A stretch of 64,000 nt of DNA. It comes from Hymenolepis diminuta. Taxonomy: Eukaryota; Platyhelminthes; Cestoda; Cyclophyllidea; Hymenolepididae. The DNA is taken from contig CAADRB010000072.1 of assembly GCA_900708905.1 (NCBI GenBank), forward strand, positions 329,360-393,359, written 5' to 3'. Under the pieces are notes generated by a model that did not search any database, was not told the DNA's origin, and worked only from the letters and a program-made list of their open reading frames with translations. This document shows positions 47,201 through 57,700 of the stretch, piece by piece (within the stretch, counting starts at the first letter, position 1; each line of letters starts with the position of its first letter). A program made the translations under genes and the position numbers.

Positions 47201-47835
47201 GTTACATAAAAGACATTACAACTCAGATAAGAATGTCTGAATCCGACGCCAGATCAGTTAACATTGAGCTCATCAGATTTTTAGAATATTTTAATTTGAC
47301 CCTCATTTAAAGCCTTTTCCAAACAAAAGAAAAACTCAAAATTTTTGGCTTTTGGCAATATAAAGAAATAAACTATGGGAGTATCTTAAATATCCTTCAG
47401 CTCACGGCACCTTGACCCAAACCTAAATCTACCACTATACCTGTCAAAATATATCAAAGGACTTTTAAGATAAAAAGCGAAAATTTACGCCGGGTATTAG
47501 CAGCCGATCAACATCTTTGAAGATCTCCTGCATAGTAACGGCTTCCTTGGGCGGATCCGAGGGTATTTGTGGAACAAGAAACCCGGATTGAACTTCTGGG
47601 AAAGGTTTGAAATTTTCGACGTTCTCGAGATAGTTAACAACAATGTCAACAGCTTCTTTGCAATTTGACCTCATCCCGGTGTAGTATTCGGCTGGTTTCC
47701 CAAATTTGCCTAAATTAAATGTCAATAAACGCTCATAGAGAAACACAGCATGCTAAGAGACAGTGGTGATAAGTGCATACCATTTAGCATTTTTTCACAT
47801 TTGCCATTCCCGTTTATGTAAACCTCATCCTCCAT
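38078..47835 (-). CDS. HDC: Histidine decarboxylase-like group II PLP decarboxylase (twelve exons)
   Basis: PLP enzyme expected to decarboxylate an aromatic amino acid to a biogenic amine (histamine if HDC, dopamine/serotonin if AADC) in the cytosol. Twelve exons join to 504 aa with consistent phases. Seen in order: [81 protein letters not shown] (catalytic His), [45 protein letters not shown] (PLP Lys), [17 protein letters not shown] (mobile-loop Tyr), [35 protein letters not shown] and VCFRIKGSNKLT. Loop length, the Ser before RKSR, and [14 protein letters not shown] favour histidine decarboxylase over DOPA decarboxylase. Ala is replaced by Asp two residues after the cofactor-binding Asp, which is unusual. 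Specificity is inferred; aromatic-L-amino-acid decarboxylase remains possible. Confidence 0.93.
38327..38428 (-). CDS. HDC: HDC-like exon 11
   Basis: TTTGTAG acceptor and ATAAAG|GTGAGA donor, 34 codons: [20 protein letters not shown] then [14 protein letters not shown]. Close to MAKYFESLVRNDPSFEI of mammalian HDC. Confidence 0.94.
38429..39690. other. HDC-like intron 10-11
   Basis: 1.3 kb, AT-rich, nothing recognised. Confidence 0.75.
39691..39789 (-). CDS. HDC: HDC-like exon 10
   Basis: CATTTTAG acceptor and CGCCAG|GTAAAA donor, 33 codons: [33 protein letters not shown]. The Ser at 39769-39771 aligns with Ser354 of human HDC (Gly in DDC). Confidence 0.94.
40027..40117 (-). CDS. HDC: HDC-like exon 9, mobile catalytic loop
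   Basis: AAATTAG acceptor and CGT|GTAAGT donor. It completes the Trp codon, then [20 protein letters not shown] and [14 protein letters not shown] holds the loop Tyr that distinguishes decarboxylases from aldehyde synthases. Confidence 0.92.
40586..40594 (-). other. tRNA-Trp-type primer-binding site
   Basis: TGGTGACCC on the minus strand, three bases after the LTR end, is complementary to the 3' end of tRNA-Trp. This is the primer reported for the CsRn1 group of Ty3/gypsy elements, known from trematodes. A second TTGGTGACTCTGACGTGAT copy lies about 36 bp further (40540-40559). Confidence 0.5.
40598..41006 (-). mobile_element. LTR of a Ty3/gypsy-type element (minus orientation)
   Basis: Read on the minus strand, about 409 bp from TGTGTCCTCAGCTGGCC to CCGCAACA, with a TATAAATA box near its middle and higher GC than the surroundings. 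It is followed at once by AATTGGTGACCC. The TG...CA ends plus the adjacent primer site identify a 5' LTR. It lies in the intron between exons 8 and 9 of the HDC-like gene, same orientation. No gag or pol was recognised after it. Confidence 0.6.
41482..41549 (-). CDS. HDC: HDC-like exon 8, PLP lysine
   Basis: TTCTCAG acceptor and GTGTG|GTAAAT donor, phase 2 out. [20 protein letters not shown] contains the Schiff-base Lys in NPRKW; the family has NPHKW or NPSKW. Confidence 0.95.
41608..41632. repeat. (TA)n/(TG) microsatellite
   Basis: Alternating TATATATATATGTGTATATA next to the donor of HDC-like exon 7. Confidence 0.7.
41634..41795 (-). CDS. HDC: HDC-like exon 7, cofactor-binding Asp
   Basis: CTTTTCAG acceptor and AGTGAA|GTATGT donor, 54 codons. 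[20 protein letters not shown] and [20 protein letters not shown]. The cofactor-binding Asp is kept, but the usual VDAAYAG reads VDADYAG (Asp codon at 41691-41693). Confidence 0.96.
41796..43408. other. HDC-like intron 6-7
   Basis: Diverged family A copy at 41910-42060; otherwise nothing recognised. Confidence 0.75.
41910..42060 (+). repeat. dispersed repeat family A, copy 7 (diverged)
   Basis: Contains GGTAAGACCAATCATCCATA, CTGAACTCGCTCAAAATATA and AAAATTAAATGAAATAAGAC in family order. Confidence 0.35.
43409..43552 (-). CDS. HDC: HDC-like exon 6
   Basis: TTAAAAG acceptor and TTCTAC|GTGAGT donor, 48 codons. AHHSIERAG holds the PLP-stacking catalytic His. [20 protein letters not shown] resembles FLPVDDNFSLRGEALQKAI of mammalian HDC. 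Confidence 0.94.
43627..43761 (-). CDS. HDC: HDC-like exon 5
   Basis: CTTAACAG acceptor and GTTCAG|GTAATG donor, 45 codons. [19 protein letters not shown] is the phosphate-binding segment (SASEATLVALLAAR in mammals); the exon ends YTSVQ. Confidence 0.94.
43840..44260 (+). repeat. dispersed repeat family E, copy 2
   Basis: CCGGACAAGCGAATACATAG, AGGGAAAAGGGCATGGAGAT, GTTTCAAACCTTCTTGCCTT, TCCTAAAACAACCAGAAATA and GGAGACAGGAATTCAGG follow copy 1. In the intron before HDC-like exon 5. Confidence 0.55.
45075..45265 (+). repeat. dispersed repeat family A, copy 3
   Basis: Contains GCGGACAAGTATG, AGGTGGCGAATCTTGAAATT, ATCAAATGAAGTGAAAC and CTCTCAACATATTTCCGATC. Lies between exons 4 and 5 of the HDC-like gene. 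Confidence 0.55.
45404..45520 (-). CDS. HDC: HDC-like exon 4
   Basis: TTTCAG acceptor and GTTAAT|GTATGT donor, 39 codons: [45 protein letters not shown] is as in histidine decarboxylases. Confidence 0.95.
45664..45822 (+). pseudogene. Ty3/gypsy integrase core fragment
   Basis: About 53 codons are open in one frame: [51 protein letters not shown]. This is the central integrase core of Ty3/gypsy elements (TSDGGSQ around the second catalytic Asp, then FxxLxxLLGxxxIRT). Both ends are lost, and LTR-like sequence follows directly. It sits in the intron between exons 3 and 4 of the HDC-like gene, opposite to that gene's transcription. Confidence 0.85.
45825..45893 (+). mobile_element. LTR 3'-end fragment next to integrase fossil
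   Basis: The sequence CTATTTGGACCTCTAAGAGG, then ATTACTAAGGTTTAG, GGCTTACTT and a CATTACA end, parallels the last ~70 bp of the candidate LTR at 17669-18041 (CTATTTGAACTTCTTAAGTGG...GGTTTAG...GGCTTACTT...GCTACA). It implies the same element family. Confidence 0.55.
46354..46467 (-). CDS. HDC: HDC-like exon 3
   Basis: TTATCAG acceptor and ACCTGG|GTAAGA donor, 38 codons: [20 protein letters not shown] to IRGMGFTW. It carries the active-site Thr and the HPRFHAYF motif. Confidence 0.95.
46468..47488. other. HDC-like intron 2-3
   Basis: Family A copy at 46690-46930. Confidence 0.8.
46690..46930 (+). repeat. dispersed repeat family A, copy 4
   Basis: Longest copy: ATATCATGGACAAGAATTTC, CAGTGATTCAGGTGATGAAT, CGTGAAATTTG, AGTACAACCCGACTCCAAAA and TCAAATGAGGTAAGACTCCT. 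Confidence 0.6.
47489..47709 (-). CDS. HDC: HDC-like exon 2
   Basis: AATTTAG acceptor and CCCGGC|GTAAAT donor. It encodes [40 protein letters not shown] and ending DVDRLLIPG. It matches the family N-terminal domain up to the PG of PGVTHW. Confidence 0.93.
47781..47835 (-). CDS. HDC: HDC-like exon 1
   Basis: ATG at 47835-47833 starts [18 protein letters not shown]; donor AATG|GTATGC. The start is the first suitable Met upstream of the conserved region, so 5' extensions cannot be excluded. Confidence 0.75.
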
Positions 47836-49519
47836 TGTGGATGCGAGCGATTTATTAAACAGAGAAGCACATTCAGTAGAAGGAGCTTTATATGGTGGAA
47901 AATGTAATCAGTCACGCTGGGGCGATTTAGGCTTCTAATGAAAGGACTTACGGTCATAATGTGAATTGAAAAGTAATTGGCAAGACAATAGACCACACGC
48001 GACTTGTCACTGTCTCAACTTTAAGGCCAAAATATATTCTGATCAGTAGCATTCATGTGAATAAATTTGGAATGACTATGATCAACCGATTTTGACTGTC
48101 ATAAAATAGAAAAGAAAAAAGGCTTTCAAATCGATCGGCAGCGGTATCTTGAAATAGTGAATTGTGAGAAGTTGTGTATTTTTTGTATTATTAAGTATGA
48201 ATTTCAAAAATGCGATTTTCGACATTGGTTCCAGCAGATAAAAGTACGAACAGACGATAACGTTTACCAACAGCCCACAAACTCTTGCCATTTCACCTGT
48301 TCAAATGATTAAATTTCTCTAATGTATTTGGGAGATATATGAGTGAGCACCAAATATCAGTAAACTGTATTAATTTGAGCGCTGTTAAATGCATCGTCGT
48401 TGGTCCTCTTGACTTGCTCTTGGCTGTGAAAAGATAGATCGAATGACATGACCAACCATGGAATTAGATCAACCGGCTAACAGGCAATGAATATAGTGGA
48501 TATAACCGCACTCATGAATCTGGGAGTCACATGATGAAGATGGGACAGTAGAACATCACAAACTGAACTCTTTCCATTTTGAACAATGTGTACAAATCAC
48601 AATGCTCCTGAATTTGCAAAATCTCTTGGTGCTCTTAGTTAATTGCTATGTAATTATTGACCCTCTCCCCATTTCATACCCTGTTGAAGTCCTTTAGTAT
48701 TTCATTTATTCTAATGCTTTCCTATGATTGAAATAGCCAAAGTTTTGATGTGTCCTAATCAATTATAACTTTCCCTCTATGCTTTTCCATCAGTTTTATT
48801 TAGGTAAATTTCCACTACTAAGGCGTTCTAATCTCGAATAAGTTAACACAAGTGACTCATTTCAATCTTTCATATCAAATATCTTTCGCTTTCCCCAAAG
48901 TTCACCCATACTACATTACAATTTGTTCAGTGGTTGGGTTTTATACTGATAATAGGGCTTTATGGACCCATAGAAAAAGAATATCACTCGCTTTACATTT
49001 CAAGTTTACTTATTATTACCATCACAAGAAAAATCAGTAATATATCAGAAATTTTACGATCAAGAAATATCTTTAAGTGTGCAACTACTGCCTCATGCCT
49101 CTGCGCGCCAAAATATCAACTGATAATTTCGTATCGGTTGCTCATCGATGAACAAAGGGAAATCTCAGTAGGCCCTCTTTATCACAAACCCGATTCTACC
49201 CGCCAAATGCTGACGCCTTTTCTCATCCTGGTCTCCCCCTCTTCCTACTCCTTCTCACTTTCCCCTAGCATTCACTTCCACCATATAAATTGTACTATTT
49301 AGCTCTTGGTCTTCTCTCAGAAAAGGCTTCTATATTCTGATAGCAATTAGGATGAAGGGGGTTTCCTAGTTTAACTCGGTCGGACTCCTAAAGTAGTATT
49401 ATTGACGGGATTAGAGCTGACTTAATCTTATTAAACAGTATACCCAAAACGCAAGATGATGACTAATTTATAACCAGCATAAAGTGCTATGGGGTCAGGC
49501 TAAATAGAAGTTTATCATG

Positions 49520-49925
49520 AAGAATGACTCTCTATGCATTCCCAAAATTACTCTCTGCATTCATTTTCGGTTTTTCGTTCATTAAGTCTCAGTTTTATCC
49601 TTATGTCCCTATAACTCAAATTTCTATCTGTCAAATCTGGACAAATTTGTCCATTCTCCTTTATCCATAACTGTTCCGTTGCACTTGAAAGTACATCTGC
49701 ACTCATTCCTTACGCGCGTTCTTGCTCAAATGATTCACATAAACTGTCTTTGTATTTTCACTAAGACACACGAGCAAGCACACGCTTGTCATACATCTGC
49801 TCCTACGTTGCTCTCTCATCGCCTTTGTTTCTAATCACTCTTACCCGCTTGATCCTCATTGTGGCTTGATCAATACAGTTTGGCCAAAACACCTCTTGAT
49901 ATTCTGCTCAAGAACTGGTATTAGA
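49520..49925 (+). repeat. dispersed repeat family B, copy 2
   Basis: GAATGACTCTCTATGCATTC, GTCCCTATAACTCAAATTTC, AAATGATTCACATAAACTGT, CACACGCTTGTCATACATCT and CAGTTTGGCCAAAACACC align with copy 1 block by block. Confidence 0.7.
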
Positions 49926-50289
49926 TGTCAGGCGTTAGTCTTTACTCTAACTCCAACAACCAATTGGACCAAATTACTGGGAAGGTACATCGAAATCAGG
50001 ACATCTTTACTTTTGGAAGCCCACATCGACTCAATCCAACTTTATGAAGTTTAAGATAACAGCTGAATTGAAAGAATAACAATCTCCAGTATCCAAGCTT
50101 TTCATTTCTATTAATGTATCATAAACATTTAGGTAAATGCAATTTCTTTATTAAGCTTCTTCCATAAAGTGTATGTGCATCATCACCATTAGAGTACATA
50201 TTACGTGAATTCTACTGAGTTCTGCTGTTTTAAAATAGCCTTAGCTAGCATTAAAGTGCCACTCTGGGCTTCTAGTAAAGACAATTATA

Positions 50290-50530
50290 TCAAAATGTGG
50301 TGACCAACTACTCAATTTAATTAAATGGTCAGTGAATCCGAAGATCGTGTATAGATGAACTCGCTCAGAGATCCTGTAATTTGAAACATTAGAATCCAAA
50401 ACAATGAACCTTGTACATTGAATTAAAAGTTGGACATACAATCGAACGGATAATTTAGATGAGGTAAATAACTTCCCGATGTTTGGACTTCTTCTCTGCT
50501 ATTGTTCCAGTCTCTTCACTCCTAATTGGT
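50290..50530 (+). repeat. dispersed repeat family A, copy 5 (diverged)
   Basis: Contains TGACCAACTACTCAATTTAA, GGTCAGTGAATCCG, AACTCGCTCAGAGATCC and TTAGATGAGGTAAATAACTT, weaker than the other copies. Confidence 0.4.
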
Positions 50531-50589
50531 TTATTTTACTGCTAACCGCCTATAGATACGTAAATACAACGATAAGATCCCTAATTAGA

Positions 50590-51055
50590 CTATTTTGAAG
50601 GATGACTCCATGTATTTTCAGAATTACTCTTCATTCTCACTTCTCATGAAAATACGTCGTTTTTCCGTCCACGAAGCCGCAGTGACGTCTTTGCATCCCT
50701 ATGACTCAAACTCCGATTTGTCATGACTAAATGAGTTTATTAATTCCCCCTTTCTATAACCGTCTCGTTCCTTTAAAAGTACAGTGCACTCACCACCTCA
50801 CGCACGTCCTTGCCCAAATGATTCGCATAAACCGTCTTTGTATTGTCACCGAGACACACAGACAGACGCACGCATGTCATTCATCAGCCCTACGCCTCTC
50901 CCTGCTCTTCTCTCTCCCACATTTCTCTTAATCGAATTTCCCTCGTGGTTTATTCAATACACGTTGGCCTACGCAGCCTTTGTATTCTACTTTTTGGAAC
51001 TCTTGTTTGCTGCCAGCTTTTAGTTGTCACTCCAACCCCGACCCTTGTTAGCCCT
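50590..51055 (+). repeat. dispersed repeat family B, copy 3
   Basis: GGATGACTCCATGTATTTTC, CCCAAATGATTCGCATAAAC, CGTCTTTGTATTGTCACCGA and GTGGTTTATTCAATACACGT. Lies about 0.7 kb after copy 2 in the same orientation. Confidence 0.7.
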
Positions 51056-51430
51056 TAAAATGTGCAAAAATCTTATTCGTAGTTAGCCAAGAACTACTTA
51101 AATTCATCATAGAAATACAAGGTATAAATTTTATGCTACTTAACTCTTAAGCATTAAGTAGTGGTGCGTTAATTTCTAATCTCAGTGAAATAATTTTCCG
51201 GCAAATTATTAGTCTGCATTCTAAGTCATCCATAAGATGAGGAATTCTGCTGATTCGTGGATTGTCCGGTCGCCATTACCCTCTCATGTCACATGCATTT
51301 GCGAAGAGCCGATGGCACCTAGCAGGCACACAGACTAATCTTTTTCTCAGGACCTTTAAGCGCAGGGATAGATCATGTCCACTTTATCAACTAAATCCGG
51401 CGTCACATCAGATCCGTAAATATAGAATTA

Positions 51431-51460
51431 ACATTCTACTCATGTGATTCAGTAGAATGT
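51431..51460. other. perfect 10-bp inverted repeat
   Basis: ACATTCTACT and AGTAGAATGT flank a 10-nt loop, about 180 bp past the WASP homologue's stop codon. Confidence 0.6.
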
Positions 51461-51548
51461 TTTCAATCGGCAAAAAGAACGGCTCTGTTCCAATCACAAT
51501 CTTTCTATTTAAATCAAACAAAAGAGTGCAATGATTCTCAAATTGGAG

Positions 51549-51554
51549 TTTAAT
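51549..51554 (-). terminator. possible poly(A) signal of WASP homologue
   Basis: ATTAAA on the minus strand about 80 nt after the stop. No AATAAA was seen nearer; chance occurrence is quite possible. Confidence 0.25.
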
Positions 51555-51634
51555 GGAGTCGGTAAGGCACACACATACATACTTGCACTCAAAAGTCACA
51601 AAAGAGATAAAGAGGAGAGAGATGAATGATTCTA

Positions 51635-51784
51635 TTAGAGTGAGTCCGAGTCATCACCCTCATCATCCGAAAGGTATTGGCGTCGCTGTGAAAGCAGCTT
51701 ATTCAGTGCGTCGCTAAGAGAAGCTTCCAGACCCTTAGTTTCATCGTTCGCTGCAGCTGGAGTCGATGGTGGCTGTGACGAGAC
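51635..51784 (-). CDS. WASL: WASP homologue, last exon (C helix and acidic tail)
   Basis: TTGAATAG acceptor, stop TAA at 51637-51635, 49 codons: VSSQPPSTPAAANDE, GLEASLSDALNKLLSQRRQY, LSDDEGDDSDSL. The helix fits the connector region (GALMEVMQKRSKAI in N-WASP). No tryptophan is present. Confidence 0.85.
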   Translation of the reverse strand, partial: VSSQPPSTPAAANDETKGLEASLSDALNKLLSQRRQYLSDDEGDDSDSL

Positions 51785-54700
51785 CTATTCAAGAAGAAGG
51801 GCAGAAGACATTGTCAGTCAAAGTAAGTTCAAGGCTGAATAGATCGACGCGGAAGTGGTCTCGCTATATAAGATACAAGTAATTCAAATAGTTATAGGGA
51901 TACAATCGATAAGCTTCATGCACCGTTAGTCGATAACGGATTGAGAAAGCTTGACCGGCCACAAAACGACCTGCGTAAAGGAATGTCAATTGATCAAGCA
52001 ATGTCAGGCGTTCGAACACTTATCCAAAATGCTATTGATCAAAACGATCCATAATTTAATTTTTGTAGATCAGATTGATTCAGTCGCCTTTCATTATGGG
52101 CAATAATGCAGGGTTTAATTAATCTGAAGTATTCATGGAATATTGTGAACCGTACTGAGAGCTTACCCCCAACACCGATGGGCAGACATGAAGAGTCATC
52201 AAATACCTCTAATGCAACAAGGGGGTCCGACAAAATTCAAAATAACCTTAACTCCTCAACTTAGCATTCGAAATTATTTTGAAAGAGTTCTACTCTAACG
52301 TATACCATCCCAAATAGGACCTTAAGGAAGTGAATGCAAAAGAGGTTTAGAGCCTTGAACAGATTGAGTATGACGAACACCCGCACATGATATCCGGTAG
52401 TATAGTGCCGTAAAAGTTAGACAAACTAAATATGACATGCGAGTGGGCATCGATAACACTGTGTGGACGTAAGCCAGAAGTACAGATATAAAAAGGTAAA
52501 ATGTTTGAAACAGTAGGATTTGAAAGTTAAGGGCCGCAAAATAATATAGGTGCAACAGCGACAGAAGCCATAACCTGTAAAATCTCCCGATCCATACAAC
52601 AAATCGTAAGACTCCGACCCATCAAAATGTCCAAAAAATCTTCGATATCTTCGTAGAGTCAGTCCCCTGTTAGGGTCTTTCCACAATACTACCAAGATGT
52701 CTGATAACAACAGACTTAAGGCCCACCATAATACAGTGAGAAGACTGATCTTAGAGTTACACTCTCGCAGAACCACAACATGATAGAATCAAGGTTATGA
52801 CGCAAATAATGAAAGCGAATTTTAAGTAGGTGTGTAGTCAAAAAAGCGGCATAAATTTGAAATCGATATTATCGATCTAAGCTTGAATTTTATCCAGTAG
52901 ATTCTAGAAAATACCTGAGGAAGACTTAAGCATTGGACATATCTACACAAACTAGCAGTTTCAATTGAAAAACATTTGAACCAACCTTAAATTTCCGAAA
53001 ACCCTCAAGACCTAGTTCCAAAAGGATATAGTCGTCAAATGTGGTGCGTCATAAACGCTTAACGGTTAGATAACTCCTTTGTAGATCAGTTACGTTCGAT
53101 TTCGATCTGAATAATCATTGTAAATGAACTCAAGTACTTGAATAAACAGCAACCAAAGCATGTAAACATTTCAGCAACTTATAAAGAAAGGCAACTGTGA
53201 ATCAGTAGGGATGAGGGTTTAGTTGACAGAAAATTACAGAAGCGTAACAACACTAGTAGATGAATAAGTACTTAAAAAGATGTACAACTAAGGAGCTTTG
53301 CAAAAGCAAGCAGTTACATGCAATTTAATCCATACATCGCGCAGAGGTCATGCTAGGAATAGGATTTTTAATAGAAACGCCTTGACTTTTTGTCTTTATA
53401 GAAATTAAAATTCCTTACGTTGAATAGAACAAACTGGAGAAATCAGACTGCCACAGTTGATGAAAATTTACAACTATCCCATCCTTTCAGTCTTTTAGAC
53501 TTCCAGTAAATGCTCTAAATATTAAAAAAGACCACACTATACTATGTTAAAAACATCCTACAAAGTATCAGTTAGCAGCTCTCAGTTATTCAAGTCATTT
53601 ATCCAGTTAGCATGACAAACTACTCAATTAACTGAACATTTTGGACAAGAATATTTTCAGACTCCGACTATTGTCAGGACACAAGATTAGGACCTTCTAC
53701 TATCTCTAGTATGCTCCTAGTATTAGGCTACTAACTCCGAGCCACCAAATTGCTACCTCTACTGAACTTCCCAAAGTCAGAAGACTGCAAGTAAATGAAT
53801 ATTTCCCTATTATAGAAAATTATAAATATTTACGCTTTTCCATGGATGCTAATAAGGATTATGACTTCTGCTTAGACCATTTTCGCTCTTCATCGTGCTT
53901 CCCATCTATTTTTCATCAAATTTCTACGTATCTTCTCGCTCAATATTACAATTTTGCAAAGCTGTTACTTCTGCTAAGAACGGGACAATCGATAACGAAC
54001 CAATTATTAGCTTTAACGCAATGTCGCCAACTGGTACCTCAAGGCTAGAAGAGAACGTTTGAAAATGGGAATATTATTCAATTAAACTTTTATGATTTGT
54101 TCATAATTAACTGTTTCTGTAGTCCATGTTATAAAAAATAGCTTGGCAATCACCAGAACCACTACCAACTGGTAAGACTTTATCACCATTCATACTGTTT
54201 TGGAGACTGAAACGGTCTTTGAACTCCCTTTGAACTCCTTCCTAACGTCTTTAGCACTACCTTCATGGCTGAATTTTAATCCCGTTTTCTAACTATTTCA
54301 ACCGTCAACCGACTTTATCTGTATTCCTCCTCTAAGGTTTCCTGTTTCTACCACATAACTACTCGGTTTCCTTCTTTCCAGCTCCTAGAGTCAGGTTCTT
54401 CGACTAGATTAATTTATCTTTGGTCTATTTTAACCATCCCTCCCAACTCTTTTTTTTGAGTCAAAATAATATGTTATTCTAACTAAATTCTTCATTTACT
54501 TCTTACACTTTTTAACTATACACTTATTCATCTCAGTATTTAGTCTGCAACAGACTTACATTTTTGAGTGTGTTCTTGTTGAAGGCACGAATTTCGTCGC
54601 CCATGGACATGGGAATAGCGGGAATGGCAGATTTAGACGTCGAACCAGAGCCACCTCCAGAACTCGGAGTAATGGCAATGGAGGTGGGTGGTGGCGGTGG

Positions 54701-57700
54701 TGGTGGAGGAGGAGGTGGTGGCGGCGCTGCACAACCCACGTCCCCTCCTGACTGCATCGCAGGAGGTCTGACTGGTGGTAGTGGCGGTGGACTCTTCGGC
54801 GTAGTCGGCAGCTCACTTGGAGGCGGGGGCGGGGCAACGGAAGGTTTCTGGGGAAATTTACGTGGTACTGGTTTAGGGGGCTGGGCTCGTTGACTGAAGT
54901 CTGTACTCGGTGGTGGTGGCGGTGGAGCTGGTCGTGATGGCGGCTTCCGATGCTTCATTGCTTCCGTAAACTATTTGAACAAGAAGAGTACTTAGTGGTT
55001 AAATTAATTAAGTTTTTCTCAATTTATATTTGTAATCTAATCATTTCGATACCTTAAGACAGTTACTAAAGACTCACCGCGGAACTTGAGGAGCTTAATT
55101 CCCCGCTAAAGCTTCACCGCAGAACTCTCGTGCCCTCAAGGCGGTTATTTTTAATTGTAGTGATCAAACCACTTAATTGACCTTTGACTAATTGTCGCTG
55201 GATCATTTTGCACAATCAGAGGACGTTACTCCTGCATCCGCACTCACGTATTCCCTCTCCCTTGTGGTCTGTAATAAACTATCCTTCTCCATCTTGTTGT
55301 GTAGTAAGGATCAAAAAAATGTAAGAAAAGTGATGGCTCAGAGAGATTCTGTAATCTCTAAGGTAAGAAGCTGTCAATTACCTTCTTCAATAAATGAACA
55401 TTTAAATAGCCTGTGTGGATGAATGATGACATAAATGATGAATCTCCAATTACAGTTCTCGATTCACCACTGTAAAAGTAACATCTAAAATGAGCCACAT
55501 TCGTTAAATATAATACAGATTAGAAGATAAATAATAAAACTATGATCAATCCTATTGTCACTAATATGAACTGGAGAAAGGCACCATCAAATAATTGTAG
55601 CAGCACACAATTTAAGTTCCCTACCACTAACGGGAATGTCTACACTAGTAAGCTTCTAACCGTAATCACTCTATGCCGCTATGTTGATAACTCCAATCTA
55701 CCCAAGGTTAGAAGATGAAGAAGTAATTTAATACGTCTTATTGGATTAATGCAGAAAGAGGATGAGATTTGAGGATCCGTTTCACACGGTTTTATCAGAC
55801 AGATCATCATCAAGGGACGTTTTCTAGAACATACTCTGCACTATAAATGTAAGACACGAAACAAAAATCCTAACGGTTCGGCAAATATACTGATACGCTT
55901 CAGTTCTGTCAACTGCTAAATTATAGAAGATTAATAATTTTCCAACAATCATTCGATTTCAAAGTCAAAAGTCAAAACTTTTAATAAAAGTCTACTCTGG
56001 GGGACCTCCTAGTAAACCAAACCTGGATGAATTTTCGCATTTAAAATGAATACCAGGAGACAATCTTTGGAAATGACATTATTGAACGACAACATTCCAT
56101 ATTTCATTTTAAATCAATAAGTAAGAATTTCCTCCAGCCTCTAATCTATCTCTAACAGTCGCGCGGTGCCTACACCTTATACAAATTCAATATGATGGAA
56201 TGATGCATAATTTTAGTCTCTTAGGCTGATTAGAAGGAAAGAAGTAGAAAGATCACATGACTAATTATGTTCTCATTCTCAGTCAGTTCTGAACATCAGT
56301 CCAATATCAAGGAGATTGGATCCCAAAGTTTGGTTATTGGAACAAATCATTACACAGAAGAAAGAAAAGCATGTTTAATCCCGAAATTCTATTCTATGCT
56401 TCTTTCCAACCTCTCAATCATCCTCAACAACGACCACTCTACAGTTTATTGTTAGGATGCTTCCACATGAATGAAATGCTATTTTTTCGCTTTACTAGGT
56501 TCAAGAAACGTCTTGGACAATTTTAAAGCAAGAACACCTGTAAAACGCTTGTTGACGCACGATTCAACCCATTTGTCATTTTGCAGAAAAATCAACTCAA
56601 AATGGGCAAAATCATCACTGATGACGTCCTGGAAACAACAAAGAAAAACAATAAGTGTGAGAGCGCGACAACAAAAAAGATATAAAAGAACTATTAAATT
56701 CACCTTGAGTGAATTATAATGAGCTTTGAATATCCCACCTACTTCTTTTTCGCTGCAATAATAAATAAATGGATCGGCGTGGTATGATCAAACACTCAAC
56801 CAACTTGTCAAAAGGTTCTGAATATTAATTCACCAAAAAACCCAAGGGTGAAATTATGAAGTTTGAAAAATTGGGAAGTTACAATGTTGTGGTGGCACAG
56901 CGGTCATTTTGCACGGTCGATGTAGGAGACAAAGGGCTCAATTCCCATCAGATCAATATTCAGATCAAAATACCTGGTTTATTTAAGTTAGATCTTCAAG
57001 ATTTATCACACCCACAATTGATTGTGTTAAGACAAGCAAATATAAAGAGCGTGAAGCACATCGCTTCGAACACGCTGATTTATTAATTAATTCGTGAAAT
57101 TTCATAATAGTAATATTAACCCATCCTACTAATCATCTGATTTAGTTACCACCAAACTCTGATTGGCAGACTGACGCAGTGAGGCCTTACCATAACCCCA
57201 TCATAATCAGTGGGTAATTTGAATAACCTCAATAAGTATGTGAGTGGGCGTTCTCTATTCAACCAACACAATACCACTACATCATCGATCCTCCGTGTCA
57301 TACCTTTGCAATCTTCGCTCTACTTTCTTCTACCTTATTAACTGTTGTTGTTATCAAATAAAAAGTTCTAAACTCGACTGTCTGTTTCTTCTCATAACTC
57401 ATGTCCTTATGTATAGAGATGGAGGACTGTTTTATTATTTAAAACAGTAGCAACTTAGAGTCCCAGAAGACAATACACATATTTCAATGTCACTTGATGA
57501 CAAGCCTGAGTGTGCGTACGTGAATAATTTTCTGGTTGGGTATTACTACCTTCGGTTTGATTTTCCTCAATGAAACCTGAAACAGTAGTAAGCTTAGATG
57601 CGTGCACTGTACATTACGTGACGCAAAAGGAAGCCTTGAGAGCACGATGAACAGATTACGTAAGTGGAAAATTTTGACTCGTCATCTATATTGTACTTAC

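Larger units (their letters stand above)
47836..51634. other. intergenic region between WASP homologue and HDC-like gene
   Basis: 3.8 kb, both neighbours on the minus strand. Two family B copies (49520-49925, 50590-51055), one family A copy and a perfect hairpin (51431-51460). No promoter motif for the HDC-like gene could be fixed. Confidence 0.7.

Noticed and set aside
50731..51058. Three overlapping open frames rich in Pro, His and Ser
   Set aside because: They lie in a family B repeat copy; the same happens in the other copies.
53842..54048. 68-codon plus-strand open frame
   Set aside because: Inside a WASP intron, antisense, no family match.
54556..54893. Gly-rich plus-strand and Arg/His-rich minus-strand open frames over the polyproline exon
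   Set aside because: Shadows of the repetitive CCN codons of the WASP homologue.
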